A program made the translations under genes and the position numbers. The notes under the pieces are model-generated. The model ran no database searches, was not told the origin of the DNA, and saw only the letters and a list, made by a program, of their open reading frames with translations. Of a stretch of 64,000 nt of DNA, positions 1 to 6,994 are shown one piece after another. The stretch comes from Bosea sp. Tri-49. Lineage in GTDB: Bacteria; Pseudomonadota; Alphaproteobacteria; Rhizobiales; Beijerinckiaceae. The DNA is taken from positions 3,224,001-3,288,000 of the forward strand of contig NZ_CP017946.1 of NCBI RefSeq assembly GCF_003952665.1, given 5' to 3'. Numbering within the stretch: the stretch's first letter is position 1; every line of letters begins with the position of its first letter.

Positions 1-2050
1 CGCGATCGATCTTGAGGGCATCGACCGGGAAGCGCTTGAGATGGGTCAGCGAGGCGTAGCCGGTGCCGAAATCGTCGAGCGCGACACGCAGCCCCGCCGC
101 GCGCAGGGTCTTCAGCGTGCGCTCGGCCTCGTCGGCATTGCGGGTGAGCAGCACCGTCTCGGTGACCTCGACGCCAAAGCGGTCGGCCGGCACGCCGGCA
201 GCCGCGAGCTGACTAAGGAGGCGCTCCGGCAGCGCTGGGTCGCGGAAGACGCTCGCCGCGAGATTGACATGGACATGGCCGACATCGAGGCCGGCATCGA
301 GCCAGCGCCGCAGATCGCTCACCGCCGCGGCGATGATCGCATCGCTGATCCCGTTGGCGATCTCGGCATCCTGGAAACCTTCCTGGAAGGCGGCGGCCGG
401 GATGATGCCGCGCTCGGCATGGCGCCAGCGCGCCAGCGCCTCGAAACCGGTGATCCGGCCGGTATCGAGCGCGACCTGCGGCTGGTAGAAGGGCAGGATG
501 CGCTCCTCCTTCAGCGCCCCGGCCAGCCCCTGGCAGACGGCGACCCGGCGCACCATCGCGGCCCGCATCGCCGGCTCGTAGACGATGGCCATATTGCGGC
601 CGTTCGCCTTGGCCCGGTAGAGAGCAAGATCGGCGTCCTTCATCAGCTCGACGGCATCCCGATCGTGCTCGGGCGCGAAGGCAATGCCGAGGCTCGCCCG
701 CGTCGCAATCGTCTGCCCGGCATGTTCGCAGGGCTGGCGCAGCACCTCGATCAGCCGCTCACCCTTCGCCAGGGCCTGCACCGTCGTCAGTCGCTCGGCG
801 GACAAAACGATGAACTCGTCACCGCCGAGACGGGCAACAAAGTCCTCCGGACCGATCGCTGCGGCGAGCCGAGCCGCCGCCTTGATCAGCAACGCGTCAC
901 CGGCATCGTGGCCGAGCGTGTCGTTGATCGATTTAAAGTCGTCGAGGTCAATCAGGAAGAGCCCGACCGCACCGCCCTTGCGCGCCATGCGCGCCAGCTC
1001 CCGCTGCAGGCGCTCGCCAAAGAGCAGCCGGTTCGGCAGGCCTGTCAGCGCATCGTGCGTCGCCTGCACCCGCGTCCGCGCTTCGGCCGCCTTGCGGTCG
1101 GTGATGTCGACGATCCCTGCGACAACCGCCGGTGCCTCGCCGATCGGCAGCGTCGTCGCCGTGATCAGGACGTCGCGCACGGTGCCGCTGCCGTCGCGAA
1201 CCTGCGCCTCATGGCTTTTGATCTGCTCCTGCTCATGCAGCAAGCGGGCGATCATGCGCCGGTTGCCGCCGTCGAGCAGGATATCCCGGACCTGTGCCTC
1301 GGTAACCTCCTCGCCAAAATAACGCTTGGCCGCATCGTTGCCGCGCAGGAAGCGACCCTCGTCGCGCGAGGTGACGATCAGCGGGATCGGCACCGCCATG
1401 AAGATGCGCTCGATCATCGCCTGACTGGCGACGAGCTCGTCCTTGGCCTGGCGCTCGGCCTGCGTCGCCGCCCATTCGAGCCGGCGCAGCCGGTTGCCGT
1501 GGACGACAACCAGCCCGAGCGCGAAATTGAGCATCACGAGGACGAGGATCAGGCCCGGCAAGGTCGTGGGCATCGGCCCGCGGCCGAGATAGCCGGCGAG
1601 CATGAGAGCACTGCAACCGACACCCAGGACCATGGTCCAGCGAAAGGCCGTCGGCGCCACCAGATAGAAGATCGAGGGCAGCATCATCACGACGAAGAGC
1701 GCAAGATCACTGCGAGAGGATACCAGCAGCGCGACCGCGAGCCCGGTCGTGACCTCCCAGCCGATCAGCACTCCTTGCGCCTGCGAGAAACGTGTCGCCC
1801 GGCGCACCAGCGCAAAGCAGAGCAGCGAGGCGAAGACGACCACGAGCCGCGCCGGCACGGCGACGAAAAAATGCGGCGTGCCGTGGAAGCGCCAGTCGCT
1901 GGCGAGGAAGAGCGTGTTGAGGATCGCCGAGATCAGAAAGATCAGGCGGCACTGCCGGAGCATCTCGGCAAAGCGCGCATCGCGGAACGCCATCTCCCGG
2001 AGGGAATCGCGGAATTCACCACCGAATCGAAACAGGCCGTCGCGCGTCAT
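1..2050 (-). CDS. Membrane-anchored PAS-GGDEF-EAL cyclic-di-GMP protein (3' end outside window)
   Basis: Read on the minus strand from an ATG at 2048-2050, the frame stays open to the window edge, so about 683 residues are visible and the C-terminus is missing. The first 170 or so residues form roughly six hydrophobic membrane segments. A PAS-like region follows (about 205-320), then a GGDEF domain with intact RLGGDEFIVL near residue 410, then an EAL domain with FYQPQV, FEALARW and the loop DDFGTGYASL. Both catalytic signatures look intact, so the protein could make and/or degrade cyclic-di-GMP. The inhibitory I-site Arg normally placed before GGDEF is not seen (GPED instead of RxxD). The same region is open on the plus strand, but that product is Arg-rich and resembles nothing. 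The gene stands alone upstream of the tetR operon. Cyclic-di-GMP could reach the PilZ domain of BcsA at 19-21 kb, but that link is inference. Confidence 0.93.
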   Translation of the reverse strand, partial: MTRDGLFRFGGEFRDSLREMAFRDARFAEMLRQCRLIFLISAILNTLFLASDWRFHGTPHFFVAVPARLVVVFASLLCFALVRRATRFSQAQGVLIGWEVTTGLAVALLVSSRSDLALFVVMMLPSIFYLVAPTAFRWTMVLGVGCSALMLAGYLGRGPMPTTLPGLILVLVMLNFALGLVVVHGNRLRRLEWAATQAERQAKDELVASQAMIERIFMAVPIPLIVTSRDEGRFLRGNDAAKRYFGEEVTEAQVRDILLDGGNRRMIARLLHEQEQIKSHEAQVRDGSGTVRDVLITATTLPIGEAPAVVAGIVDITDRKAAEARTRVQATHDALTGLPNRLLFGERLQRELARMARKGGAVGLFLIDLDDFKSINDTLGHDAGDALLIKAAARLAAAIGPEDFVARLGGDEFIVLSAERLTTVQALAKGERLIEVLRQPCEHAGQTIATRASLGIAFAPEHDRDAVELMKDADLALYRAKANGRNMAIVYEPAMRAAMVRRVAVCQGLAGALKEERILPFYQPQVALDTGRITGFEALARWRHAERGIIPAAAFQEGFQDAEIANGISDAIIAAAVSDLRRWLDAGLDVGHVHVNLAASVFRDPALPERLLSQLAAAGVPADRFGVEVTETVLLTRNADEAERTLKTLRAAGLRVALDDFGTGYASLTHLKRFPVDALKIDR

Positions 2051-2125
2051 GCGCCTACCGTCACCCGGCGCTGGTCAAAGCGAGGTTAAGGTGAAATGGC
2101 CAGCTGTCTTGGCCAATAGTCTTGG

Positions 2126-2746
2126 CTAGCTCTCTCCGCCGACCTTGATCGGCGCGACCAGCGCCGCGAGTTCATCGGCAAGCTGGTCGATATCGAAGCG
2201 CCCCTCGCGATACCAGTCGACCGAGCCGTTCATTGCCCCGAGCAGAAAGAGGCGCAGCCGCTCCGGCGCGGCCCCCGCCGCCAGCGCGCCCGTGCCGGCG
2301 AGCTCCTCGATCAGCAAGCGCCAGACATCCTCATAGTCGCGCCGCATGCGCCGGACGCTGTCCGGCGTCGGGTTCTCGCCGAAGCTGAAGACCTTGATGC
2401 TGGCGCAGGTGTAGTCGGAATGCCCGTGCAGCGCCGACAGATGCGCCGCGATCGCCGCTGCGAGCCGGCGGCGTGGATCGGTCTCGCCGGCGGCGGCAAG
2501 CGCTGCCGCCACAGCCTCGTGAACGAAGCGCACCCCGTCGTTGACCACCGCTTCGACGATCTCCTCTTTCGAGGCGAAGTGATGGTAGAGGCTGGCCTTG
2601 CGGATGCCGACGGCTTCGGCGATCTCGCGCAGGCTCGTCTGGTGATAGCCATTACTGCGCAGCAAACGTGCGGCATGATCGAGGATGAGACGGCGCGCGC
2701 CGCCCGCCAGTTCCGCCCGCTCGCTGCGTCCCGTCACGACCGTCAC
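2126..2746 (-). CDS. TetR/AcrR family transcriptional regulator
   Basis: A 206-residue regulator with the classic N-terminal TetR helix-turn-helix: SLREIAEAVGIRKASLYHHF, followed by KEEIVEAVV. The remaining all-helical part would be the ligand-binding and dimerisation domain. The longer open frame begins inside the preceding gene and gives an Arg-rich non-TetR leader. I therefore chose the GTG at 2746, which overlaps the TGA of the acyl-CoA dehydrogenase by four bases (GTGA). This indicates translational coupling and an operon. TetR proteins encoded with acyl-CoA dehydrogenases commonly sense acyl-CoAs and repress their own operon. A matching inverted repeat lies upstream of the operon at 3958-3975. 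The ligand is unknown. Confidence 0.88.
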   Translation of the reverse strand: MTVVTGRSERAELAGGARRLILDHAARLLRSNGYHQTSLREIAEAVGIRKASLYHHFASKEEIVEAVVNDGVRFVHEAVAAALAAAGETDPRRRLAAAIAAHLSALHGHSDYTCASIKVFSFGENPTPDSVRRMRRDYEDVWRLLIEELAGTGALAAGAAPERLRLFLLGAMNGSVDWYREGRFDIDQLADELAALVAPIKVGGES

Positions 2747-3930
2747 AGGCGCTTTGCCACCTCTTCGAGCATGACTTCGGTGGCGCCGCCACCGATCGCC
2801 TGGACGCGTGCGTCGCGGGCCATGCGCTCGATCGCGCTCTCGCGCATGAAGCCCATGCCGCCATGGAACTGGACGCAGGCGTACATGACTTCGTTGACCA
2901 GTTCGCCGCAATAGGCCTTGACCATCGAGACCTCGCGCGTCGCGTCGAAGCCCCTGGCATCGAGCCAGGCGGCATGATGGACGAGCTGACGCCCGGCCTC
3001 GACCTTGGTCGAAAGCATGGCGAGCTTCTGGCGGATCGCCTGCTTTTCCCAGAGCGGCGCGCCGAAGGCCATGCGCGTGCGGACGTAATCGAGCGTCAAT
3101 TCGATCGCGGCCTGCGCCTCGCCCATCGCCATGGCGCCGATCACGGTGCGCTCGTTCTGGAAGTTGCGCATGATCGCGTAGAAACCGCGTCCCTCACCGC
3201 CGAGCAGGTTCTCGGCCGGAATCCGGCAATCCTCGAAGATCAGCTCGGCGGTGTCGGAGGAGCGCCAGCCATGCTTGTCGAGGGCGCGGCCGACACGAAA
3301 GCCCGGCGTACCCTTCTCGACCAGGAACATCGAGACCGCCTGCGAGGGCTTGGCCGACGGATCGGTCTTGGCGGCGACGCAGTAGAGATCGGCGTGGACG
3401 CCATTGGTGATGAACATCTTGGCGCCGTTCAGCACATAGGAATCGCCCTCGCGCCGCGCCGAGGTGCGAATGCCCTTCACGTCGGAGCCGGCGTCGGGCT
3501 CGGTGACGGCGATGGCGCAAATCACCTTGCCGGCGATGATGTCGGGCAGCCAGCGATCGCGCTGCTCCTTGCTGCCGGCATGGAGGACATGGACCGAGGC
3601 CATGTCGGTGTGAACGAGCGCCGTGATGGCAAAGCCCGAGAAGGTCGAGCGGCCGAGCTCCTCGGCCAGCACTACGGTGGCGAGCGTATCGAGCTCGGAG
3701 CCGCCATATTCGGCCGGGTAGCGGATGCCGAGGAAGCCGAGCTCGCCCATGCGGCGCAGCACCTCGCGCGGCACCATGCCGGCCTCTTCCCAGGCGAGCC
3801 CGTGCGGCTTGACCTCGCTCGCGACGAAGCGGCGCAACTGGTCGCGCAGCGCCTCGTGTTCCTCGCTGAAATAGGGCGAGCGGAGGGTGCCGCCGCCAGC
3901 CGCATCGAAACTGTCCATCGCCGCCAGCAT
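2743..3930 (-). CDS. Acyl-CoA dehydrogenase family protein
   Basis: A 395-residue FAD flavoenzyme of the acyl-CoA dehydrogenase superfamily, near the family's usual length. Visible features are the N-terminal helical domain (SEEHEALRDQLRRFV), the FAD/substrate signature [25 protein letters not shown], and the C-terminal QFHGGMGFMRE and ARDARVQAIGGG. The C-terminal position that carries the catalytic Glu in medium-chain enzymes is Gly here (IGGGATEVM). A Glu in FQNERTVIGAM sits where isovaleryl-CoA dehydrogenase keeps its base, so a branched- or long-chain-type active site is likely. It is the first gene of a two-gene operon with tetR. ATG 3930 is used; ATG 3918 is an alternative. Substrate unknown. 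Confidence 0.92.
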   Translation of the reverse strand: MLAAMDSFDAAGGGTLRSPYFSEEHEALRDQLRRFVASEVKPHGLAWEEAGMVPREVLRRMGELGFLGIRYPAEYGGSELDTLATVVLAEELGRSTFSGFAITALVHTDMASVHVLHAGSKEQRDRWLPDIIAGKVICAIAVTEPDAGSDVKGIRTSARREGDSYVLNGAKMFITNGVHADLYCVAAKTDPSAKPSQAVSMFLVEKGTPGFRVGRALDKHGWRSSDTAELIFEDCRIPAENLLGGEGRGFYAIMRNFQNERTVIGAMAMGEAQAAIELTLDYVRTRMAFGAPLWEKQAIRQKLAMLSTKVEAGRQLVHHAAWLDARGFDATREVSMVKAYCGELVNEVMYACVQFHGGMGFMRESAIERMARDARVQAIGGGATEVMLEEVAKRL

Positions 3931-3955
3931 GCTCCCATGTCTCCGCGATAGCTTA

Positions 3956-3977
3956 CCCTACCGGTCGGCAGGTAGAC
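3956..3977. promoter_or_regulatory. Candidate TetR operator upstream of the acyl-CoA dehydrogenase-tetR operon
   Basis: An inverted repeat CTACC-N8-GGTAG spans 3958-3975, with the GC-rich core GGTCGGCA. It lies 28-45 bp upstream of the operon's start codon. Size, position and the ACCGGTCGG-like core resemble operators of TetR-family repressors. Assignment to the TetR encoded at 2126-2746 is inference. Confidence 0.45.
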
Positions 3978-4069
3978 AACTCCCGAATGCCGCGAAGAAG
4001 AGAGGAGCGGCGCTCGCTCCTCTCTTCCTCCGGGCCGGTGCCGTCGACCGGCCTGGCTCTCCTCAGGGC

Positions 4070-4333
4070 TCAGTTGCAGCCGCAGCCATGCCCGCCATTG
4101 CCGATGCCGATGCCGCCGCGGCCGACGCTGACCCGGTTGCCGTTGAGGATGCCGTTGCCGCTCAGCACCGAGACGTTGTTGAGCACCTTGACGTTGGAGA
4201 CCGCCGTCGTGACGGACGCCACCGAGGTGACCAGTCCACCGAGAAGGCCGCCGCCACGGCCGCCCTTGCTGCCAGCGAAGGCGGGGGTGACGGAAAAGGC
4301 AGCGATCGAGGCAAGAACAATTGCGTACTTCAT
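4070..4333 (-). CDS. Small secreted Gly/Asn-rich protein
   Basis: An 87-residue protein with a clear signal peptide (MKYAIVLASIAAFSVTPAFA, cleavage after AFA). The mature part is very rich in Gly, Asn, Val and Ser and ends in the Cys-containing tail GGHGCGCN. The start has a good ribosome site (GGGAGAGAAAG before ATG). I do not recognise the family; many alphaproteobacteria encode short exported proteins of this kind. It is divergent from the barrel-like gene at 4590 across an AT-rich spacer. The repeated Val-Asn-Ser pattern could form beta structure, but that is speculation. Confidence 0.75.
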   Translation of the reverse strand: MKYAIVLASIAAFSVTPAFAGSKGGRGGGLLGGLVTSVASVTTAVSNVKVLNNVSVLSGNGILNGNRVSVGRGGIGIGNGGHGCGCN

Positions 4334-4419
4334 CTTTCTCTCCCTGCTCTCGCTCCGGGTATCGAAGCGATATACACGTTATGGTTGTATTTTACTTTGA
4401 AGACAATCTGAACGCATTG

Positions 4420-4444
4420 TTAACCATACTTGCTAGCCTTAACC
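4420..4444. promoter_or_regulatory. Pair of TTAACC half-sites in the 4334-4589 spacer (CtrA-like)
   Basis: The divergent spacer is clearly AT-richer than its surroundings. It carries TTAACCAT at 4420-4427 and TTAACC at 4439-4444, both resembling half-sites of the alphaproteobacterial cell-cycle regulator CtrA. A second, fuller match lies at 4538-4552. Function is inference from the motif alone. Confidence 0.2.
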
Positions 4445-4537
4445 GGGGAGCACTCGAATACAGAAGCCAATATTACCTCGGCTGCAATGTATTACATCAA
4501 ATCTATTCTTGGAATTACCGGCGACATCTTGATAGTA

Positions 4538-4552
4538 TTAACTGGCCGTTAG
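4538..4552 (+). promoter_or_regulatory. CtrA-like site TTAA-N7-TTAG upstream of the barrel-like gene
   Basis: TTAA, then seven bases, then TTAG, one mismatch from the CtrA consensus TTAA-N7-TTAA. It lies about 37 bp upstream of the ATG at 4590, where a promoter would be expected. This is a motif match only; such short motifs arise by chance in AT-rich spacers. Confidence 0.25.
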
Positions 4553-4589
4553 GCATGATCACCTATCTTTGTCTGAGAGGGGTGATGTC

Positions 4590-5765
4590 ATGCGTCCTGT
4601 CCGTACGGTATTCGTGCTTTGCTGCGCCTTGCTCTGCACCCTGCCGGCTACGGCCGGAGAGACAGCGGAGGAGACTTTGGTCTCGACGGCGGTGGTCGGC
4701 CTGCGCGGCGGCTTCGACTCGAGTCCGACCAACAGCAAGGGCGAGAAGGGCAGCCCGACGCTGACCGGCTTCGCAAGCTGGAACTATCTGCGCGGCACTG
4801 TGCAGGACGGCTACGGGCTCGACCTTCTCCTGGTCGATACGCAGTACGACCCGCGCCAGCTCGCCGCGAGCCGACTGCACACGCTGACGCTGAAGCACGC
4901 CACCGGGATCGGCGAGAACCTCACCCTGCAATCCTCGCTGGCGCTCGAGAACGAGCAGACCTGGTCGCGCCGCCGCAGCAGCCTGACCTGGCGCGAGCGG
5001 CTCAATCTCAATCTCGGCTCCATCAGGCTCTTCGCCAATGCCGAGGCGCGGCTTGCCGCGCTGAACGAGCGTAACGTCTTCGCCAGCGGCGATTTCCTGC
5101 CGCAGGACGAGAACCTCGCCACGCTCGGCATCACGCCGGGTATCGCCTGGCGCCAGGGCGAGACCGAGATCGGCGTCTCGTTCATGGCCTCACGCACGCG
5201 CTTCACCAACGGCACCGACTATCTCGGCATGCGCCGTGACAACTATCGGTTGCAGCCCAATTTATTCGTCTCGACGGCGCTCAAGGGAGCGAGCTTCGAG
5301 GCCTCGCTCTCGCCGCTGCAGATCATCTTCCCGGACAAGGAGTTCGAGAACGAGAAGAAGCTGCTCTATACGGCCAAGCTCAGCGTTCCCTATGAGTGGC
5401 TGACGCTCGACCTGTCATCGAGCCGCACCGTCGAGGACACCACCCTGCCCTTCGCCGTAATCAATCTCGTGACCCAGCACGAGGGCAAGCTCACCGCCCG
5501 CTTCAACGACACGAACACGCTTTCCCTCACCGTCAGGCAGAAGCTGGAGGACTATCTCGGGCTCGACTCCACGACGCGCACCGCCAGCATCGGCCTCGAC
5601 TATGCGCGCGGCCTCGGCAACGGCATGACCGCGACCGCCTCGGCCGCCTGGCGCAAGACCAAGGATACGGGACTGGAAGCGGTGCCGGCCTTCGTGGTCC
5701 AGCTCGGGCTGCAAAAGCAGCTCGACTTCAGCGAGCCGGGCAAGGCGACCAAGAAGGGCGGCTGA
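4590..5765 (+). CDS. Predicted outer-membrane beta-barrel protein
   Basis: A 391-residue exported protein with signal peptide MRPVRTVFVLCCALLCTLPATAG. The mature part alternates hydrophobic and polar residues with many aromatic and charged positions (LTLKHATGIGENLTLQSSLA, TEIGVSFMASRTRFT), typical of an antiparallel transmembrane barrel. The ATG at 4590 is chosen because GAGAGGGG sits seven bases upstream; the in-frame TTG 21 bases earlier overlaps that ribosome site. I cannot name the family; outer-membrane beta-barrel is a structural call. A 12-bp hairpin follows the stop. No operon partner is evident. Confidence 0.72.
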   Translation: MRPVRTVFVLCCALLCTLPATAGETAEETLVSTAVVGLRGGFDSSPTNSKGEKGSPTLTGFASWNYLRGTVQDGYGLDLLLVDTQYDPRQLAASRLHTLTLKHATGIGENLTLQSSLALENEQTWSRRRSSLTWRERLNLNLGSIRLFANAEARLAALNERNVFASGDFLPQDENLATLGITPGIAWRQGETEIGVSFMASRTRFTNGTDYLGMRRDNYRLQPNLFVSTALKGASFEASLSPLQIIFPDKEFENEKKLLYTAKLSVPYEWLTLDLSSSRTVEDTTLPFAVINLVTQHEGKLTARFNDTNTLSLTVRQKLEDYLGLDSTTRTASIGLDYARGLGNGMTATASAAWRKTKDTGLEAVPAFVVQLGLQKQLDFSEPGKATKKGG

Positions 5766-5770
5766 AACGC

Positions 5771-5797
5771 TTGCGGCGCGCCTGAGGCGCGCCGCAA
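5771..5797. terminator. Strong palindromic hairpin between convergent genes
   Basis: A 12-bp perfect stem, TTGCGGCGCGCC, with loop TGA and its reverse complement. It lies between the 3' ends of the barrel-like gene and the convergent dctP gene. The stem could serve both directions. No clear T-run follows, so intrinsic termination is likely but not certain. Confidence 0.6.
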
Positions 5798-5820
5798 CGA
5801 TCAATCGAGACTGACTTGGA

Positions 5821-6834
5821 TCAGGCCAGCTTGCCGCCGACCGCCTTCTCCAGGATCGCCCAGGCCTCGTCGCCGTATTTGCCCTTCCACTCGCCGTAGA
5901 AGCCGGCCTTCTGCAGCGCGGCTCGGAATTCGTCGGCCTTGGTCGGGTTGATGACCATGCCCTTCGAGGTCAGCTCGGCCTGCAGGCCGGCATTGAGCTT
6001 GGCGACGTCGGCGCGCTCCAGCAACGCAGCGGCGTCGATGTTCTTGGCGACGATGGTCCGCAGATCCTGCGGCAGCCGGTCCCAGGCGCGGCGATTGGCC
6101 AGGAACCAGAAGCCGTCCCACATATGGTTGGTGAGCGAGAGGTACTTCTGCACCTCGAACAGCTTCGCGGTCGCGATGATCGCGAGCGGGTTCTCCTGGC
6201 CGTCGACGATCTTGGTCTGCAGCGCGGTGTAGACTTCGGCGAAGTTGATGCTGGCCGGGGCCGAGTCGAAGGCCTTGAACATCGAGGTCCAGAGCGGCGA
6301 GACCGGCACGCGGATCTTGAAGCCCTTGAGGTCGGCGGGGCTCGCGATCGGGCCCTTGGACGAGGTCATCTGGCGGAAGCCATTGTCCCAGATCTTGTCG
6401 AGGACGTGCAGGTTCGCCTTGGCGATCTGTCCGCGGACGTAAGTCCCGAGCTCGCCATCCATCGCCTTCCAGACGGAGTCATAGTCCGGGAAGGCGAAAC
6501 CGATGCCGCTGACCGAAGCGTTCGGCACGAGCGTCGACAGGATCAGCGGCGACAGCGTGAAGAACTCGACGCCGCCAGCGCGGACCTGGTTCAGCATGTC
6601 GGTGTCGGAACCGAGCTGGTTGTTCGGGAAGATCTGGATGACGACCCGGCCATTGGTCTCGGCCTTGATCTTCTCCATCGCCTCGGCGGCGCGCACGTTC
6701 ATCGGATGCGCCAGCGGCAGGTTGTTGGCGTATTTGTAGGTGAATTCCGGCGTCTGGGCGCGAGCGATCGAGAAGGTCCCGATCGTGGCGGCGGCAGTGG
6801 CGCCCTGCAGGATCGTGCGGCGTGAGATCGACAT
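5821..6834 (-). CDS. TRAP transporter substrate-binding protein, DctP family
   Basis: A 337-residue periplasmic solute receptor of the DctP type. The N-terminus carries a twin-arginine-like signal (MSISRRTILQGATAAATIG, then SIARAQ). The mature part shows DctP hallmarks: GRVVIQIFPNNQLGSDTDML, LKGFKIRVPVSPLW with the Arg that binds a carboxylate, and ALQTKIVDGQENPL. The ATG at 6834 is preceded by GGAGGA at good spacing, which rules out the six-residue longer form. The fused DctQM membrane subunit lies 160 bp downstream on the same strand, separated by a palindromic repeat. Together they should import an organic anion with a Na+ or H+ gradient. The substrate cannot be read. Confidence 0.93.
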   Translation of the reverse strand: MSISRRTILQGATAAATIGTFSIARAQTPEFTYKYANNLPLAHPMNVRAAEAMEKIKAETNGRVVIQIFPNNQLGSDTDMLNQVRAGGVEFFTLSPLILSTLVPNASVSGIGFAFPDYDSVWKAMDGELGTYVRGQIAKANLHVLDKIWDNGFRQMTSSKGPIASPADLKGFKIRVPVSPLWTSMFKAFDSAPASINFAEVYTALQTKIVDGQENPLAIIATAKLFEVQKYLSLTNHMWDGFWFLANRRAWDRLPQDLRTIVAKNIDAAALLERADVAKLNAGLQAELTSKGMVINPTKADEFRAALQKAGFYGEWKGKYGDEAWAILEKAVGGKLA

Positions 6835-6879
6835 GGTCTTTCCTCCAAACATTCGTTGTTATCGGCGATCAGGTTTCGT

Positions 6880-6966
6880 CGTCATTGCGAGCGAAGCGAA
6901 GCAATCCATAAGGTCTCGCGCAATCCTTCTGGATTGCTTCGTCGGCAGGGCCTCCTCGCAATGACG
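6880..6966. repeat. Palindromic intergenic repeat, family A, copy 1
   Basis: Inverted arms CGTCATTGCGAG and GAAGCAATCC at the left are mirrored by GGATTGCTTC and CTCGCAATGACG at the right. The element sits between dctP and dctQM. A second copy with the same arms lies at 12457-12548. This kind of REP-like element is widespread in bacterial intergenic DNA. Confidence 0.85.
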
Positions 6967-6994
6967 GCATGACGAAGCATGTGCGCCATCACGA

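Noticed and set aside
41..2089. 682-residue open frame on the plus strand
   Set aside because: It is antisense to the GGDEF/EAL gene, Arg/His/Gln-rich and without any domain; the minus strand carries GGDEF and EAL motifs.
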